The position numbers and the translations under genes were made by a program. The notes beneath the pieces were generated by a model. It ran no database searches. It saw nothing but the letters and a program-made list of their open reading frames with translations, and was not told where the DNA came from. Below are positions 12,630-24,360 of a DNA stretch of 64,000 nt, piece by piece. Positions within the stretch are counted from its first letter, which is position 1. Each line of letters begins with the position of its first letter. Source of the stretch: Xenia sp. Carnegie-2017 (taxonomy: Eukaryota; Cnidaria; Anthozoa; Malacalcyonacea; Xeniidae); the NCBI RefSeq assembly GCF_021976095.1, contig NW_025813488.1:8038422-8102421 (forward strand), given 5' to 3'.

Positions 12630-13717
12630 CGAAGAAATTCTGTTGCGTGGACGACCCTGCTTTGCTTGCATCACCTTCCAATGTAAACTTGGTTACGGAC
12701 GTTTCGGACCGGCTCCAAATTAACTCGAGTATTTTAAAGGTCGAGAACGAGGTAATGTTTAGACTTATTGAATTTTCTTAGGAGATGGCACAAACTTTAA
12801 CTTGATCATTCAGAAGATCACGATGATCGTGAAACGTAATATTTTTGGCCCGGCGTCCACAATCCTCTCAGCGTTATACAATTTCATCAAAAATCATTTT
12901 GCGCACAGCAGCTGCTCTCGCTCCCACAGAAAAAATAACAACGTGCTTGTTTAATGCGCTGTTCAAACACAAATTGAATAAGGAATATTATTTTTTCATT
13001 ATTTCCATTCATACCGCACACACGGGTTCTAATTAGGTCGTTGATTGCTACAAAAAACGCTACATTTAACTTAGAATTGGACAGATCGTTTACAGAGTTT
13101 CTTTCGAACGCGTTTATCGAAATTCGCAACAAGAACAGGGAGCGCTCAGCACGCCGTGGACAGCAAATAACTTTTCGAAAAAAGGGAGAATCGCGAATAG
13201 ATCAAAACTCACCTCGGTGTCGACAAAAGATATGAATCAAAAGCAAACTTAGGTCACATAAATTTCTCGTTCGCGTTATTATGTATGACAGGCGCTTTGG
13301 AAGCTTTTAAAGTTGTGAGTGACTGGGTGTTCCATGCTCACCGTGTGATAACTCACGAAAGTTACACTTGTGATGAAACTTCTTTTAAAAGCATCGTGTC
13401 AAAGTGAAGGGTCTGTTCATGTATTTGAAAATTCGGTACACCTAAATCATGGCATTCGATACATTATCAACGTTCAATAAGACGTTAAATTTGTGTGAGA
13501 TTTGTGAAAGTGCCCTTCCTATAAGAGATACTCACACACAGAAAATTACGCACACGCAGAAATCCATGACTTTCTACGCCCTTGATTTGCGAATCACGAA
13601 ATCAAGTAAACTTTTCTCACTTCCAGTGAGTATCAAGTTTATTTACATTAATCAAAATACTTAAAAACTCCCAGTTCGTCGAACCGAGTTGTACGAACGA
13701 AAGCCGTCTCTCGCGAA
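12630..13717. other. RFX upstream region with possible noncoding first exon
   Basis: There is no supported coding exon. On the minus strand a strong donor (accgag|gtgagt) ends a candidate exon at 13213. A plausible acceptor (cgcaacag) precedes the RFX start codon by a few bases, so an untranslated first exon beginning near 13.25 kb is likely. The promoter would then lie around 13.3-13.7 kb. Confidence 0.4.
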
Positions 13718-13926
13718 CAGTGGCGTATCCAGGGTTACGAAATATAAAATTGGGCAGCCAATTTTGTATTCAAAAATATCAGGATAACAATGCTATTTAA
13801 TGGCTGTGAACTTTCAAAGAGTGAAACCTTACGTGAAACCTTAATCTCCTTGTAGTGCGTTTTCAAATCTAAATGAATGGACAACTTTTGTGATTATAAT
13901 TTTACCGAACCCTGGATCTGCCAATG
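13718..13926. mobile_element. Degenerate hAT-type MITE
   Basis: The ends cagtggcgtatccagggtta and (inverted) taccgaaccctggatctgcc are imperfect inverted repeats of the same general CAGTGGCG type as the elements at 4749, 48601 and 50639. No clear 8-bp duplication remains, so it is probably old. Confidence 0.6.
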
Positions 13927-14419
13927 TCTCAAAAGGATTGCCTGAGGAAGACGTCAATAAAATTGATCATTTAAGTCGTACTCTAACTCCAACTCAAACC
14001 ATTCTTTCAAAAGAATGACGTCGTCCTGAAAACAAGAAGAATAACTCATATCTACAGAGCCGACCCCTTGTTTCACCACTAAACACAAGCTAAATTATGT
14101 ACATGATTCGCAAATTCTCATTGATTTCTCCACACATCGTTCGAAAGCAACAACGTAGCCATCATTGACATGGCTAATTAAAAGTTTACATAGTGGGACT
14201 GACTCTGCAGGCCGGCGTGGTTCTTGATTGAAAGAAATTTCTATCCAACCACCTACTGATTGACAAATTGCGCGTAACCTGCGCAGTCCCAATTCATTAG
14301 TGTCATGGCGAAGGTTTGAATGGTTTCAAACAGACATAAAACTAATTGAAGTTGACGTTATCCCAAACTGAAAACATAAAAGTTCGCCATTTCCCACTTG
14401 GTAATTACATCTTAATTCG
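13927..14419. other. Spacer downstream of the first FPPS gene
   Basis: No exon chain or repeat seen. It lies between the RFX upstream region and the 3' end of the FPPS gene and probably contains the FPPS 3' untranslated region. Confidence 0.4.
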
Positions 14420-17400
14420 TTATTTGTTCCTCTTGTATATTTTCGAGGCAAGTTCTGTAAATATTTCCTTTGGCAAATCGCTAGGAGCTTTCTCGATCAT
14501 TTTCATTAATTTATCGTAACTAACGTCTTCGTACTTGTGATATACGGATTTTAAATCCAACTTCGAGTATATGTCTTTCACCTTCGCAACTGCAGCGGGA
14601 TCATTGACACCGTAGTTCACCTAAAAGTAACGAGCAACGTTAGTGTATCGTGAAAAACTCTTGTTTACCCATAGTTTTCCCAAGTAACGAGCAACGTTAG
14701 AGTATCGTGAAAAACCTTTGTTTACCCATAGTTTTCCCAAGTAACGAGCAACGTTAGTGTATCGTGAAAAACCTTTGTTTACCCATAGTTTTCCCAAGTA
14801 ACGAGCAACGTTAGTGTATCGTGAAAACCTTGTTTACCATAGTTTTCCCAAGTAACCAGCAACGTTAGTGTATCGTGACAAACCTTTGTTTACCCATAGT
14901 TTTCCCAAGTAACGAGCAACGTTAGTGTATCGTGAAAAAACGTTTTTAACCAGCAAGTTGTATCGTGAAAACCTTTGTTTACCCATAGTTTTCCCAAGTA
15001 ACCAGCAATGTTAGAGTATCGTGAAAAACCTTTGTTTACCCATAGTTTTCCCAAGTAACCAGCAACGTTAGTGTATCGTGAAAACCTTTGTTTACCCATA
15101 GTTTTCCCAAGTAACGAGCAACGTTAGTGTATCGTGAAAAACCTTTGTTTACCCATAGTTTTCCCAAGTAACGAGCAACGTTAGAGTATTGTGACAAACC
15201 TTTGTTTACCCATAGTTTTAAGTAACGAGCAACGTTAGTGTATCGTGACAAACCTTTGTTTACCCATAGTTTTCCCAAGTAACGAGCAACGTTAGTATCG
15301 TGAAAAACCTTTGTTTACCCATAGTTTTCCCAAGTAACGAGCAACGTTAGAGTATCGTGACAAACCTTTGTTTACCCATAGTTTTCCCAAGTAACGAGCA
15401 ACGTTAGAGTATCGTGACAAACCTTTGTTTACCCATAGTTTTCCCAAGTAACGAGCAACGTTAGTGTATCGTGAAAAACCTTTGTTTACCCATAGTTTTC
15501 CCAAGTAACGAGCAACGTTAGAGTATCGTGACAAACCTTTGTTTACCCATAGTTTTCCCAAGTAACGAGCAACGTTAGAGTATCGTGACAAACCCTTGTT
15601 TACCCATAGTTTTCCCAAGTAACGAGCAACGTTAGAGTATCGTGAAAACCTTTGTTTACCCATAGTTTTCCCAAGTAAACACAAAGACAGCGTGTGGGAT
15701 GGAAACAATCATCAAATGCTTATACTACCGTATTTCTTCCATTAAATCCCCTAGGAGTAAATTTTGCTTTTATTTTGCAACCTTTCAAGTGGGGGATTAT
15801 TAGATGGGGATGTCGAAAGAGCCTGGGGAGCAAATAAAGTTTCACACTTCAATATTTATTCTTATTTATTAAAATACCCAGTCCGGTAAATGCATGAAAA
15901 CTTAAGCACATTACTACAATTTTTTCTGAAATTTTGACACAAAAAATGGAAGGATTATTAGAAGGGGGGGGGGATATTAAAACGAGGCTGGAGGTACAGT
16001 ATGTCGAATAAAAGCATACACAAAAATGGCATGCACAAAAGGACCCAGTATTTGAATTTGCAGCATTGAAATTTTTCAACAAGGACCATACAAAATCACT
16101 TCACATCTTCAGTTGTGTTTGTTTGCGAGTTGCTGGAGATACTTGAGCTTGTTTATTATATAAGCATGCATTGCAAGTACTACATCACATTACGCGACAA
16201 GCCTCGGGAAATAGTTTTCGCAACATCCAACAGTTAAACAATTTTTCATAAACATAATCATCAACGCGTGTTTGCATTGAACTGTTCCAGATGTGAATAA
16301 TAAATAAAACATGCTGAAAAAGATCCTTTCTAAAACATTACGGTTTGTCGTAGTTATGACATTTAAATAACAGACAAAGTTAAATATCTCTGGAAAGAAG
16401 TGTTCGTGTATTACCATACCTTCAATATCCCCAATTGTTCCTCATCGACCTTCTGTAACGCTTGTACCAGAAGCCAAGAGCATTTTTCGTCTTCGATGTC
16501 CGTTCCAACTTTTCCAGTAACGTCGGGGTCTCCGTAGCAGTCGAGATAATCGTCCTTAATTTAATTTAAATATGCATGAACTTCACCTAAACCCTTTAAA
16601 TGTTTGATCTTTGAGTGTATAACTATTTAGTAACCAAATGATTTTTTAACACGGTATTTACTGCGTAAGAAAAAAATAACGAACTTGAAACGACGATATT
16701 CTTCAATGAGCAAACCTGAATTTGAAAAAATTCTCCCATTTCCATTAAAATTTCTTTCGCTTTTTCGTGAATCTCCCCCTCAGTAATGCCAACCTTCAAA
16801 GACCAAAACAAAAATTCCAAATAAATACAAATGACTGCAACAGCGCCAACCTCCCACAAAGTCTCTCCACGTCTATATTTTCGACTCGACGCCGGAAAAT
16901 TTCTCGACATCTTCAGTTTCTCGCTGTTCCTTTCTATGTCAACAACTCCGAGAAATAATGCATGAATATACTTTATGTAATTACCATAAACATAGCAGCA
17001 GCAACAGGAAGATAGAACGAGTAATAAGCAGTTTTCCACGTGACTATAGACTTGTACCTAAATGGATAAAAGCAATGTCGGACAATTCACTAGAATGTGT
17101 TAGTTGAAACCGCGTCCAATTGAAAAATAAATGATTATCTGACTACATTCGTGAAATATTACGAGCAATTTTGAATGACAGTTAATCTATGTCGCTAAAC
17201 GTAATAGACTCTAAAACACATTGACTTGGTGACTAGTCTTGTCTTAAAATTGAGGAGCAAACATTGTGGTGTTCAGGATGTCCTTCAATGTTATCTTTTA
17301 CCTTAACTTTTCATTTGAAGTTTCGGGAGGAAAACGGTTTGAAAAGGGTAAAAACGCTCACCAGGAGTTGGTAAGGAACACATCAAACACAACGTCGAAT

Positions 17401-20155
17401 ACCTGTCAATGGTGAAATTACAAAAAGCATCACCGGGTTTCGTTATCATATCGAGCGTCTGACCAACCTCCGTCTGAAACACCGTCTATGTAAACAAAAT
17501 GAGAAGACTCGAATAAGGCTGAAAAACAATAACAGTAGCTTTAACCTGTTTTACCCCTTGCCTACATCACAGAATATTTCTTACTTCATGGAACAAAGAA
17601 ATTATGTCGGGATAACATTTCTTGCCGCGAAAATGCAAATCGACGAGCTTATAGACGGAAGACTCCAACATGAAGGCGTCGTTGATGGCACTCAGACCTA
17701 CATCTTCCTACAGTAAGGAGTTGAGCTAAATTTGGACACAAGAAAGAGATATGATCACGAAAGGATCTCGCGCTTGCCTTTTTGTACCAGCACGGCTTCC
17801 CGCGGCGCGTTGTTGATTGGTCCATGACGTCATCAGCAACGAGGAAAGACGCTTGCAACTAAACAAACAGAGGATTTGTTTCATTCAACCTCAAAGAGCA
17901 AAGATGTAATTTATCCCGAGTTTAACGATTAAGTATAAGGAGAAACATACTACGAATAAAGGTTCAACTCAATATTTGAGAAACAAACAAGACAGTTTTT
18001 CGCTCTGCTCAGTAATATTTCGAATTAATAGCAAATTCGAAATATCACTGTACACAAGCCAACTGCAGCTCTATTTATTTATGTGTGCGTGATAATATAA
18101 CTTCGAAGGAAGTGTGAGTATGGAATGTGAATTTGATGAGAAGCATTGGTTCAATCATTGATTAGCCAATGGTAGTCAGCTAGTAATTTTACCATTAAAC
18201 CAGGAAACAAACGGATTTTTACAAAATAATTGGAAAATCCCAGCACTTACAATAAATGTTTAAAACGTGGACGGATCACGGATCAAACCTACACAATCAA
18301 TGTTAATCCTACGAATGGAGACTGTCTTCAACGTAAAGAGGGCTCAATATGGACAGCGCGCAATATGTGCAAAAACGAGTAGCAAGTATTAAATACTTCA
18401 TGTCATAACAGTTATATGTTGAACTTGAGTACTTGTAGAGGTACAACAATGCAGATCATAGCTCACCAATTCAATACACCAGGCTAAAACAATCACAGAG
18501 AAAAGTTCTTCATCATTTGGAGTTGAGTCCCCGCGAAGAAGTCTCCATGTTGCCAGGACAGTCATGGCACGATTCATTTTACCTTGATATAAACAACAAG
18601 ATCACGAAACTACATCTACTTTCGGTAGAGCAGTAATGCAATATGGCAGAAAAAACAACAGTACCTCCCAATACATTGTACATGACAGACTGAAATGAAA
18701 AGCAAGAAAGAAATACATTACAATAAAATCCATGTCAAATACAAAGGTGTACAAAGTGGTGCAGAAGGAAGGTAGAGGATGAAGGAGATAAATGATGGTC
18801 GTGCACTCAAGAATTACATGGCCCTGCCTCCATGATATATTGTAGCAAATAACCAATACCATGTTTTACCATTATTCAAACAATGTAACCAGTGAGTGAT
18901 GCCAGAAACTTTTTCTTGATTGGGGGCAGGGTGAGCAATAATGTCTCTTACATAGTACACTTATTTCTACTTGTAATGGTACAAATGAAAACTACATACT
19001 GATGAAAATATTTGAGAGCAGAGTGATTGCCCATCATTGATTGCTGGCACAACTGCATGTCATCTGCTCAATAACTGTACCTTTTTGTAGTGTTCCATTG
19101 CATCTCTTGTCTGTGTTGGAAAAGGGGCAATAATTTGATCAATTATACGCGGCAAAGCTTCGTTCAGTTTCTTCTTATCCGATATTGACACATTCTTTCT
19201 TGGTGTATTATTCATTGTGAGATTGGTCTCACCTAAATACAATAAGAAATAATTGTGAAAATCAAATGAAAATCTGAGTTCCAATATCCCAAACCTTCCA
19301 CTTTCTCTTTTAAATTGGCTTTTGCAAGGATTTAGCAAGGATTGCTAAATCCTTGGTTTTAGCAAGGATTTGACACAATGGACAACAGAAAACAAGATCT
19401 TGGTGTGATAATAGGATCAACTTCACTATAATTAAGCAGATTATCATATGAACATTATGAAATTTTCGAAATTAACAGAGTGTTTGTTTGTTTTAGTCAT
19501 CTTTGTTATAAGATCTAAAACACAATGCCCATAAGGCCAGTAGAACATACTTTGATGTCTTGGAGGATAAATCTAATCTAACTAACCCTGACCTTGGATT
19601 AATTTCATATCAATTTTGATATTTGCAAGAGATACCACAGCACATAAATTGAATGACTTAAGGATTTATGAATAAAAAAATCGTACTTTGATGATGACAG
19701 CGTCAAAGTTTCTCATAGAAAGTTTAACATACATATAACCATATGCTCACGAGCATAGCTTCGGTTTAATATAGAACTAGATGCAAAAACTTTGAGCTTC
19801 AAGCATTTTCAATAATAAATTCTTAGCTATCACAAACGAATGACAAGGCAATGCAAACATAAAAAAGATTACAATAGTTTTCATCGAAAGTAATTAGTAA
19901 TTGTCTGGAATTAATACAATTACAATAGAGTCAATAGGTGAATATTCGACATTCAAAATCACCGTGAATATACACTCATTAAATACGAACATATTTTCAC
20001 ATAATTTTACAAGATAAACGTTAAAACTTACCTGCATTGATGCGTCGTTTTAATGTGTAAGTAAGTGGTCTGGTTTGCCTCGAGATCAATTTCGATAATG
20101 GGAAAAAGAACTTTAAAACTAAGCAATGTTTAGAACATTTCGGTAAAATATCCAT
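14420..20155 (-). CDS. FDPS: Farnesyl diphosphate synthase with mitochondrial-type leader (copy 1)
   Basis: Eleven exons: 20032-20155, 19081-19232, 18665-18689, 18467-18582, 17778-17858, 17585-17707, 17403-17485, 16985-17057, 16716-16793, 16420-16554, 14420-14620. Phases close to give 396 residues. It condenses isopentenyl diphosphate with dimethylallyl and then geranyl diphosphate. The first aspartate motif is DDVMD within [13 protein letters not shown] and the second is [25 protein letters not shown] and [17 protein letters not shown] are standard family blocks, and the end KIYKRNK matches the usual C-terminus. The first 42 residues (start MDILPKCSK) are rich in Arg, Lys, Ser and hydrophobics with almost no acids, which suggests mitochondrial targeting. 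Intron 5 uses a GC donor (aaaag|gcaagc). The residue five places before the first motif is Ser rather than Phe, which may affect product length. It is followed upstream by a second copy with the same exon sizes. Confidence 0.95.
14635..15682. repeat. 57-bp minisatellite, about 18 units, in the last FPPS1 intron
   Basis: Tandem copies of a 57-bp unit containing acccatagttttcccaagta and acgagcaacgttagtgtatc. The first partial unit starts in the acceptor region of the terminal exon: agtaacgagcaacgttagtg follows directly after ctaaa at 14621. Because 57 is a multiple of three, long frames on the minus strand repeat a 19-residue unit (GKLWVNKG...). They lack any start, signal or splice context and are not a gene. 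Confidence 0.95.
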
Positions 20156-20931
20156 GTCCAGGAGACATGAATGTATAATGATACACATTGACGAGTTATA
20201 TCCATTTTATCACCTGTTGTCAACTGATATCAACATTCTATTTATAAATATCAAAGCCAACGCTTCGTCTTCATTATGTAAGTAGTGCGGGTTATTTAAA
20301 TGTTAGTCATGACCCATGTGTATTTGCAGCACGTAATGATCTTTTCTATAACTTTGTATTGGATAGTTTTTCAAACCACTCCCCTAGGCTTTGATGTATA
20401 GTTCGCTTTCCGCCTGAAATTTCCTTGGTCACTAATATCTGGAGCAAACATCAAAATTAGAGACCTGGTACTAGAGCTAGACTTGGATACTGGGATAACA
20501 TTTTTCTCTACTGCATCTTATTTAATGTACGTTGACTTTAAAATTGTTGTATGACTCGTGTTGAATTGTAAAAAATAAAATCAAAGGCCTTGTGTCATTG
20601 TAAAGAAATTTGACTATACTTTTGAAAAACGTCGAAGATGAGAATGGCAGAGATCTTAAGAAGAGCTGCTTAGAAGCCATCAACATGTAAACAGTGATGC
20701 ATCTAAACAGTACTTTAAAGAAATTTGCCATCCACCATAGTGTCTATGGACTTGTATGATTCTTTATGCAACTTGATTAAACAACTGAAGGACATTTTAA
20801 AGTTTAATGTCGTAATCGTTGTCATTAAATCTATTCATCAAACATTAAGTCATTAAATTTTGATCGAAGAAATACTTTTGGAGCGTAAGTCTATGATTTT
20901 CAAAATATAAGTTAAAGTTATTTAGAAATCG
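20156..20931. other. Spacer between the tandem FPPS genes
   Basis: No coding exon seen. It must hold the 3' untranslated region of copy 2 and the promoter of copy 1. Nothing else stands out. Confidence 0.5.
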
Positions 20932-23299
20932 TTACTTGTCCCTCTTGTATAATTTCGAGGCAAGTTCTGTGAATATTTCCTTAGGCAAATCGCTAGGAGC
21001 TTTCTCGATCATTTTCATTAATTTATCATAACTAACGTCTTCGTACTTGTGATATACGGATTTTAAATCCAACTTTGAGTATATGTCTTTCACCTTTGCA
21101 ACGGCAGCGGGATCATTCACACCGTAGTTTTCCTGTAAAGGATAGAACAAAAACATGAATAAGAAAGAAAGAAAGAAAAACAGAAAGAAAAAAGGAAAGA
21201 AAGAAAGACAGAAAGAAAGCAAGATAAATGAAATATGTGGCTTTATCTAAACGGCCTAAGACAATTTCAACGAGACCCTGAAACACCGCAATCGTTTGAA
21301 GAGAAATGATCACACAAGGATTAAGTTCAACGCAACCCCTTTCACCTTAAGAACTTTCCTCTGCGTTCCATCAACTCTCAGCAAAGCCTGAACGAGCAGC
21401 CAAGAACACTTCATTTCTTCAATATCCGTTCCAACTTTTCCCGTGATTGCCGGATCGCCGTAGCAATCAAGATAGTCGTCCTGTTGTTTGAGCAACACTC
21501 AGAGCATCATACACCACTCAACGAAAAACGTCGTCAATTCAAAAACTCACCTGGATTTGGAAAAACTCCCCCATTTCCAGCAAGATCTCCCTGGCAATAT
21601 CGTGAAGCCCGGCGTCGGTCAAATTGTGCTAACAATAGCGAAAGAGAGTGAACAAAATTTAACGCTTGTCCGCAACGTGTAGTTGATTTGAAGAAAATCA
21701 TTTACCATGTACATCGCGAGTGCCACAGGCAAATAAAATGAATAGAAAGATGTTTTCCACTTCACAATAGCCTTGTATCTGTTGAACAGGCAAACATTAA
21801 GAGAATGAAGCATTCGATAACATTCAAGTTTTGTATGAGCACTGCTGCAAAGTCATATTGGTCAGCAGTTTCCCAACAAAACGTGAAATTTGAGAGACAA
21901 GCCAACGACCAATTTTGAAAAACAGTATATGTCATACATACGCCTCCAAAGTAAAGTTCGCAAAATTCTCTTCTGGTTTGGTAGTCATATCGAGTGTTTG
22001 ACCAATTTCCGTTTGATACATCGCCTAAATTATGACGAAGACTATTCGAAAGCTCGAATCAAACAAAATTCGTAGACACTCGTCGGCACTTCGGGTATAC
22101 CTCGTGAACTACACGAATAATGTTCGAATAGCAATCTTTTTCAATGAAATTATAGTTGATCAATCGGTACACCATTGATTCCAACATTAAAGCATCGTTG
22201 ACAGCAATGAAACCAATACCTTCCTGAAATCAAAGAGGGAAAAATTTAGGTTGCATTAAAGGCTTCGAACATTTGGACAAAGCATACCTGTCTAAACCAG
22301 CACGGTTTTCCACGTCTCGTTAATGACTGATCCATGACATCGTCGGAGACTAAGAAGCATGCTTGAAGCTATAAAATATACAACGAGAAGACACAAAACA
22401 TGTTGAAGGCAATCCTGCAAGTAACTTCATTACAAGTGACTCGTTATATGCAAGCGTTAATTTTTCTGATCAACTGTAACGGCAAATTGATTGTTTTTTA
22501 ACGTGACTTGTGTAACTGTGACTGGTTACAAAATTAGGAATAAAACGCAACGATAACTGGTAATAGTTTTTGTCGTTAAGCTCGGATGGAACTGTTAATA
22601 GTTGAACTTTAAGAAAAGAAAGAAAAAGAAGAAAGCAAGAAAGGAAGAAAGAAAGAAAGAAAGAAAGAAGGAAAGAAAGAAAGCAAGAAAGAAAATAAGA
22701 GGAAAGCAAGGAAGAAAGCAAGAAAGAAAGGAAGAAAGAAAGGAAGAAAGAAGGGAATAAAGAAGAAAGAAAAGAAGGAGAGAACACCAGTACAGAGAAT
22801 ACAGGAGCACCAGCACAATAGCCAAAAAATACTCGTCATCACTAGGTGTTTTATCACCTAGCAACAGTCTCCAAGTTGACAGCACTGTCATTCCTCGATT
22901 CATTTTACCTGAAAAGAAAAGACAACCATCAATGTTTCTGCCAACATTGGATTCGGAAACGGAGATACTTTTGGCTCGCACATAAGTGTCGAGATAGACC
23001 AAACTTCTGATAATTAGAAAGACCTAAGAAGCCAGGCACTTCTCTTTACCTCCAAGGACATTATACTTGATGTTCTACAAGAGATAAGAAGGAAATTCGT
23101 TTAGGAATTGGAAACATTGAAATGAATGCAAAAAAACAAACAACTCGAATACCTTCTCAAGATGCAACATGGCATCGGAGGTTTCGCCCATCATATCTTC
23201 CATTGCTTGTTCAATTAATTTCGGCAAAGCCGCATCGAAACTTTTGCGATCGTGCAAAATTTGTTCCTTGCGAGATTTTACAGTGGCCATAATCGACAA
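20932..23299 (-). CDS. FDPS: Farnesyl diphosphate synthase, no leader (copy 2)
   Basis: Ten exons: 23153-23299, 23050-23074, about 22793-22908, 22288-22368, 22101-22223, 21942-22024, 21706-21778, 21551-21628, 21346-21480, 20932-21132. Exon sizes from the 25-nt exon on match copy 1 exactly where both ends are clear, which proves a tandem duplication. The expected product is about 353 residues, starting at MSIMATV (or the next Met) without a targeting leader, so cytosolic. Catalytic blocks are intact: [55 protein letters not shown], and the end KLYKRDK. The end of exon 3 is doubtful: where copy 1 reads VLAWCIEL and a clean donor, this copy reads VLVLLYSL with no in-phase GT at the expected place. 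A long GAAA tract begins there. The gene may use a different donor or be partly damaged. Confidence 0.88.
21145..21225. repeat. GAAA-type microsatellite in FPPS2 intron 9
   Basis: Repeated gaaagaaa units with scattered a/c changes, lying about 15 bp outside the terminal-exon acceptor at 21132. On the minus strand it is a long pyrimidine tract. Confidence 0.85.
22612..22785. repeat. GAAA/GGAA microsatellite beside FPPS2 exon 3
   Basis: About 170 bp of gaaa, gaag and ggaa repeats. It starts within a few bases of where the exon 3 donor should be (near 22793), and may have altered it. Confidence 0.9.
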
Positions 23300-23600
23300 A
23301 TGAAATTTAAATCGACAAATACCTTTATTACAACACTTCGTGCATTACTAAGTACGACATTCGTTGTTTCGCTTTATTTTGTCGGCTGGTACGACAATAT
23401 ATGGAGTACTTTGAACGGTGTAAGCCAATACCTTGGTACGTCAACCTATAATACGACCTTTTATACGGCAATATTTCATGAATTAAGGAAATTAGACAGA
23501 GCTGGTGTTATGAGCATTTGTAACGCGAGACAACGGTGAAATATTTGACGATTCATTTTCTATGATTTTTTCGCCAAAACCATGACCAGCCGACAATTTG
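23300..23600. other. Upstream region of FPPS2
   Basis: No gene seen. It is likely to contain the FPPS2 promoter. A plus-strand frame of 95 codons here has no signal peptide or domain and runs antisense into the first exon. Confidence 0.4.
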
Positions 23601-23958
23601 AAGAAATATAGTATAAAGCAAATTCCGAAAAAGCAAGACATCTTGAGATTGCAAAATATGCATCAAAACAAGACGAGAAGTGAACTGTAAGTTTACGACT
23701 TTATTTCAAAATCATCCTCAGACAGAATGATATTGTGTATGTATGGTTTTAATATCATTCTGTCTGAGGATGACTGAAATAAAGTCGAAAATTAAATATA
23801 TATGTGTATGTATGGTTTTAAATATCATTCTGTCTGAGGATGACTGAAATAAAGTCGAAAATTTACAGTTCACTTCTCGTCTTGTTTAGATGCATATTTT
23901 GCAATCTCAAGATCTCTTGCTTTTTCGGAATTTGCTTTATACTATATTTTTTCGCGAA
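23601..23958. mobile_element. Long inverted repeat (foldback element) with internal duplication
   Basis: The left arm (about 23601-23749) and right arm (about 23821-23958) are near-perfect reverse complements, including agtataaagcaaattccgaa against ttcggaatttgctttatact and caagacgagaagtgaactgt against acagttcacttctcgtcttg. Between them a segment containing atcattctgtctgaggatga is present twice in tandem, about 80 bp apart. No open frame. It is probably a non-autonomous foldback DNA element. Confidence 0.8.
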
Positions 23959-24360
23959 AGGTTACGGTAAGTCTGCACTAGTGATTCCTGCGGTCACATT
24001 AATGCATCACACTCGGTATTTGCAATAAAATTATAAACGGATACACCAGAAGGCGTTTCTACGATACCTGGATAGCGATAACCGATAGGTAGACAAATCA
24101 AAAGCCATAAACTAAACATCTAGACGAACATGCAAGGCGTTATTTTACAGATACAAAAGTTTCAAACAGATAAAGAAAATTCATATAGTAAACTCGAACA
24201 ATTGACTATCCATAGGATTCCGTATAAAAAAAAGATCCCCTAATAAAATGTCCATCTTATACGAATGTTTATCTCAAACATAAATGCACATGCTATTAAC
24301 ATTGAGTAATCGGGATGTGTTTCATATCGTCCATCTTTAAATTATAGGTATGTAATAAAT

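Noticed and set aside
15292-15708. A 138-codon minus-strand frame with GKLWVNKG repeats
   Set aside because: It runs through the 57-bp minisatellite, whose unit is a multiple of three. No signal, splice site or domain; it lies in an intron of FPPS1.
22470-23002. Phe/Leu/Ser-rich membrane-like frames
   Set aside because: Translation of the GAAA microsatellite; only the FPPS2 exon 3 portion is coding.
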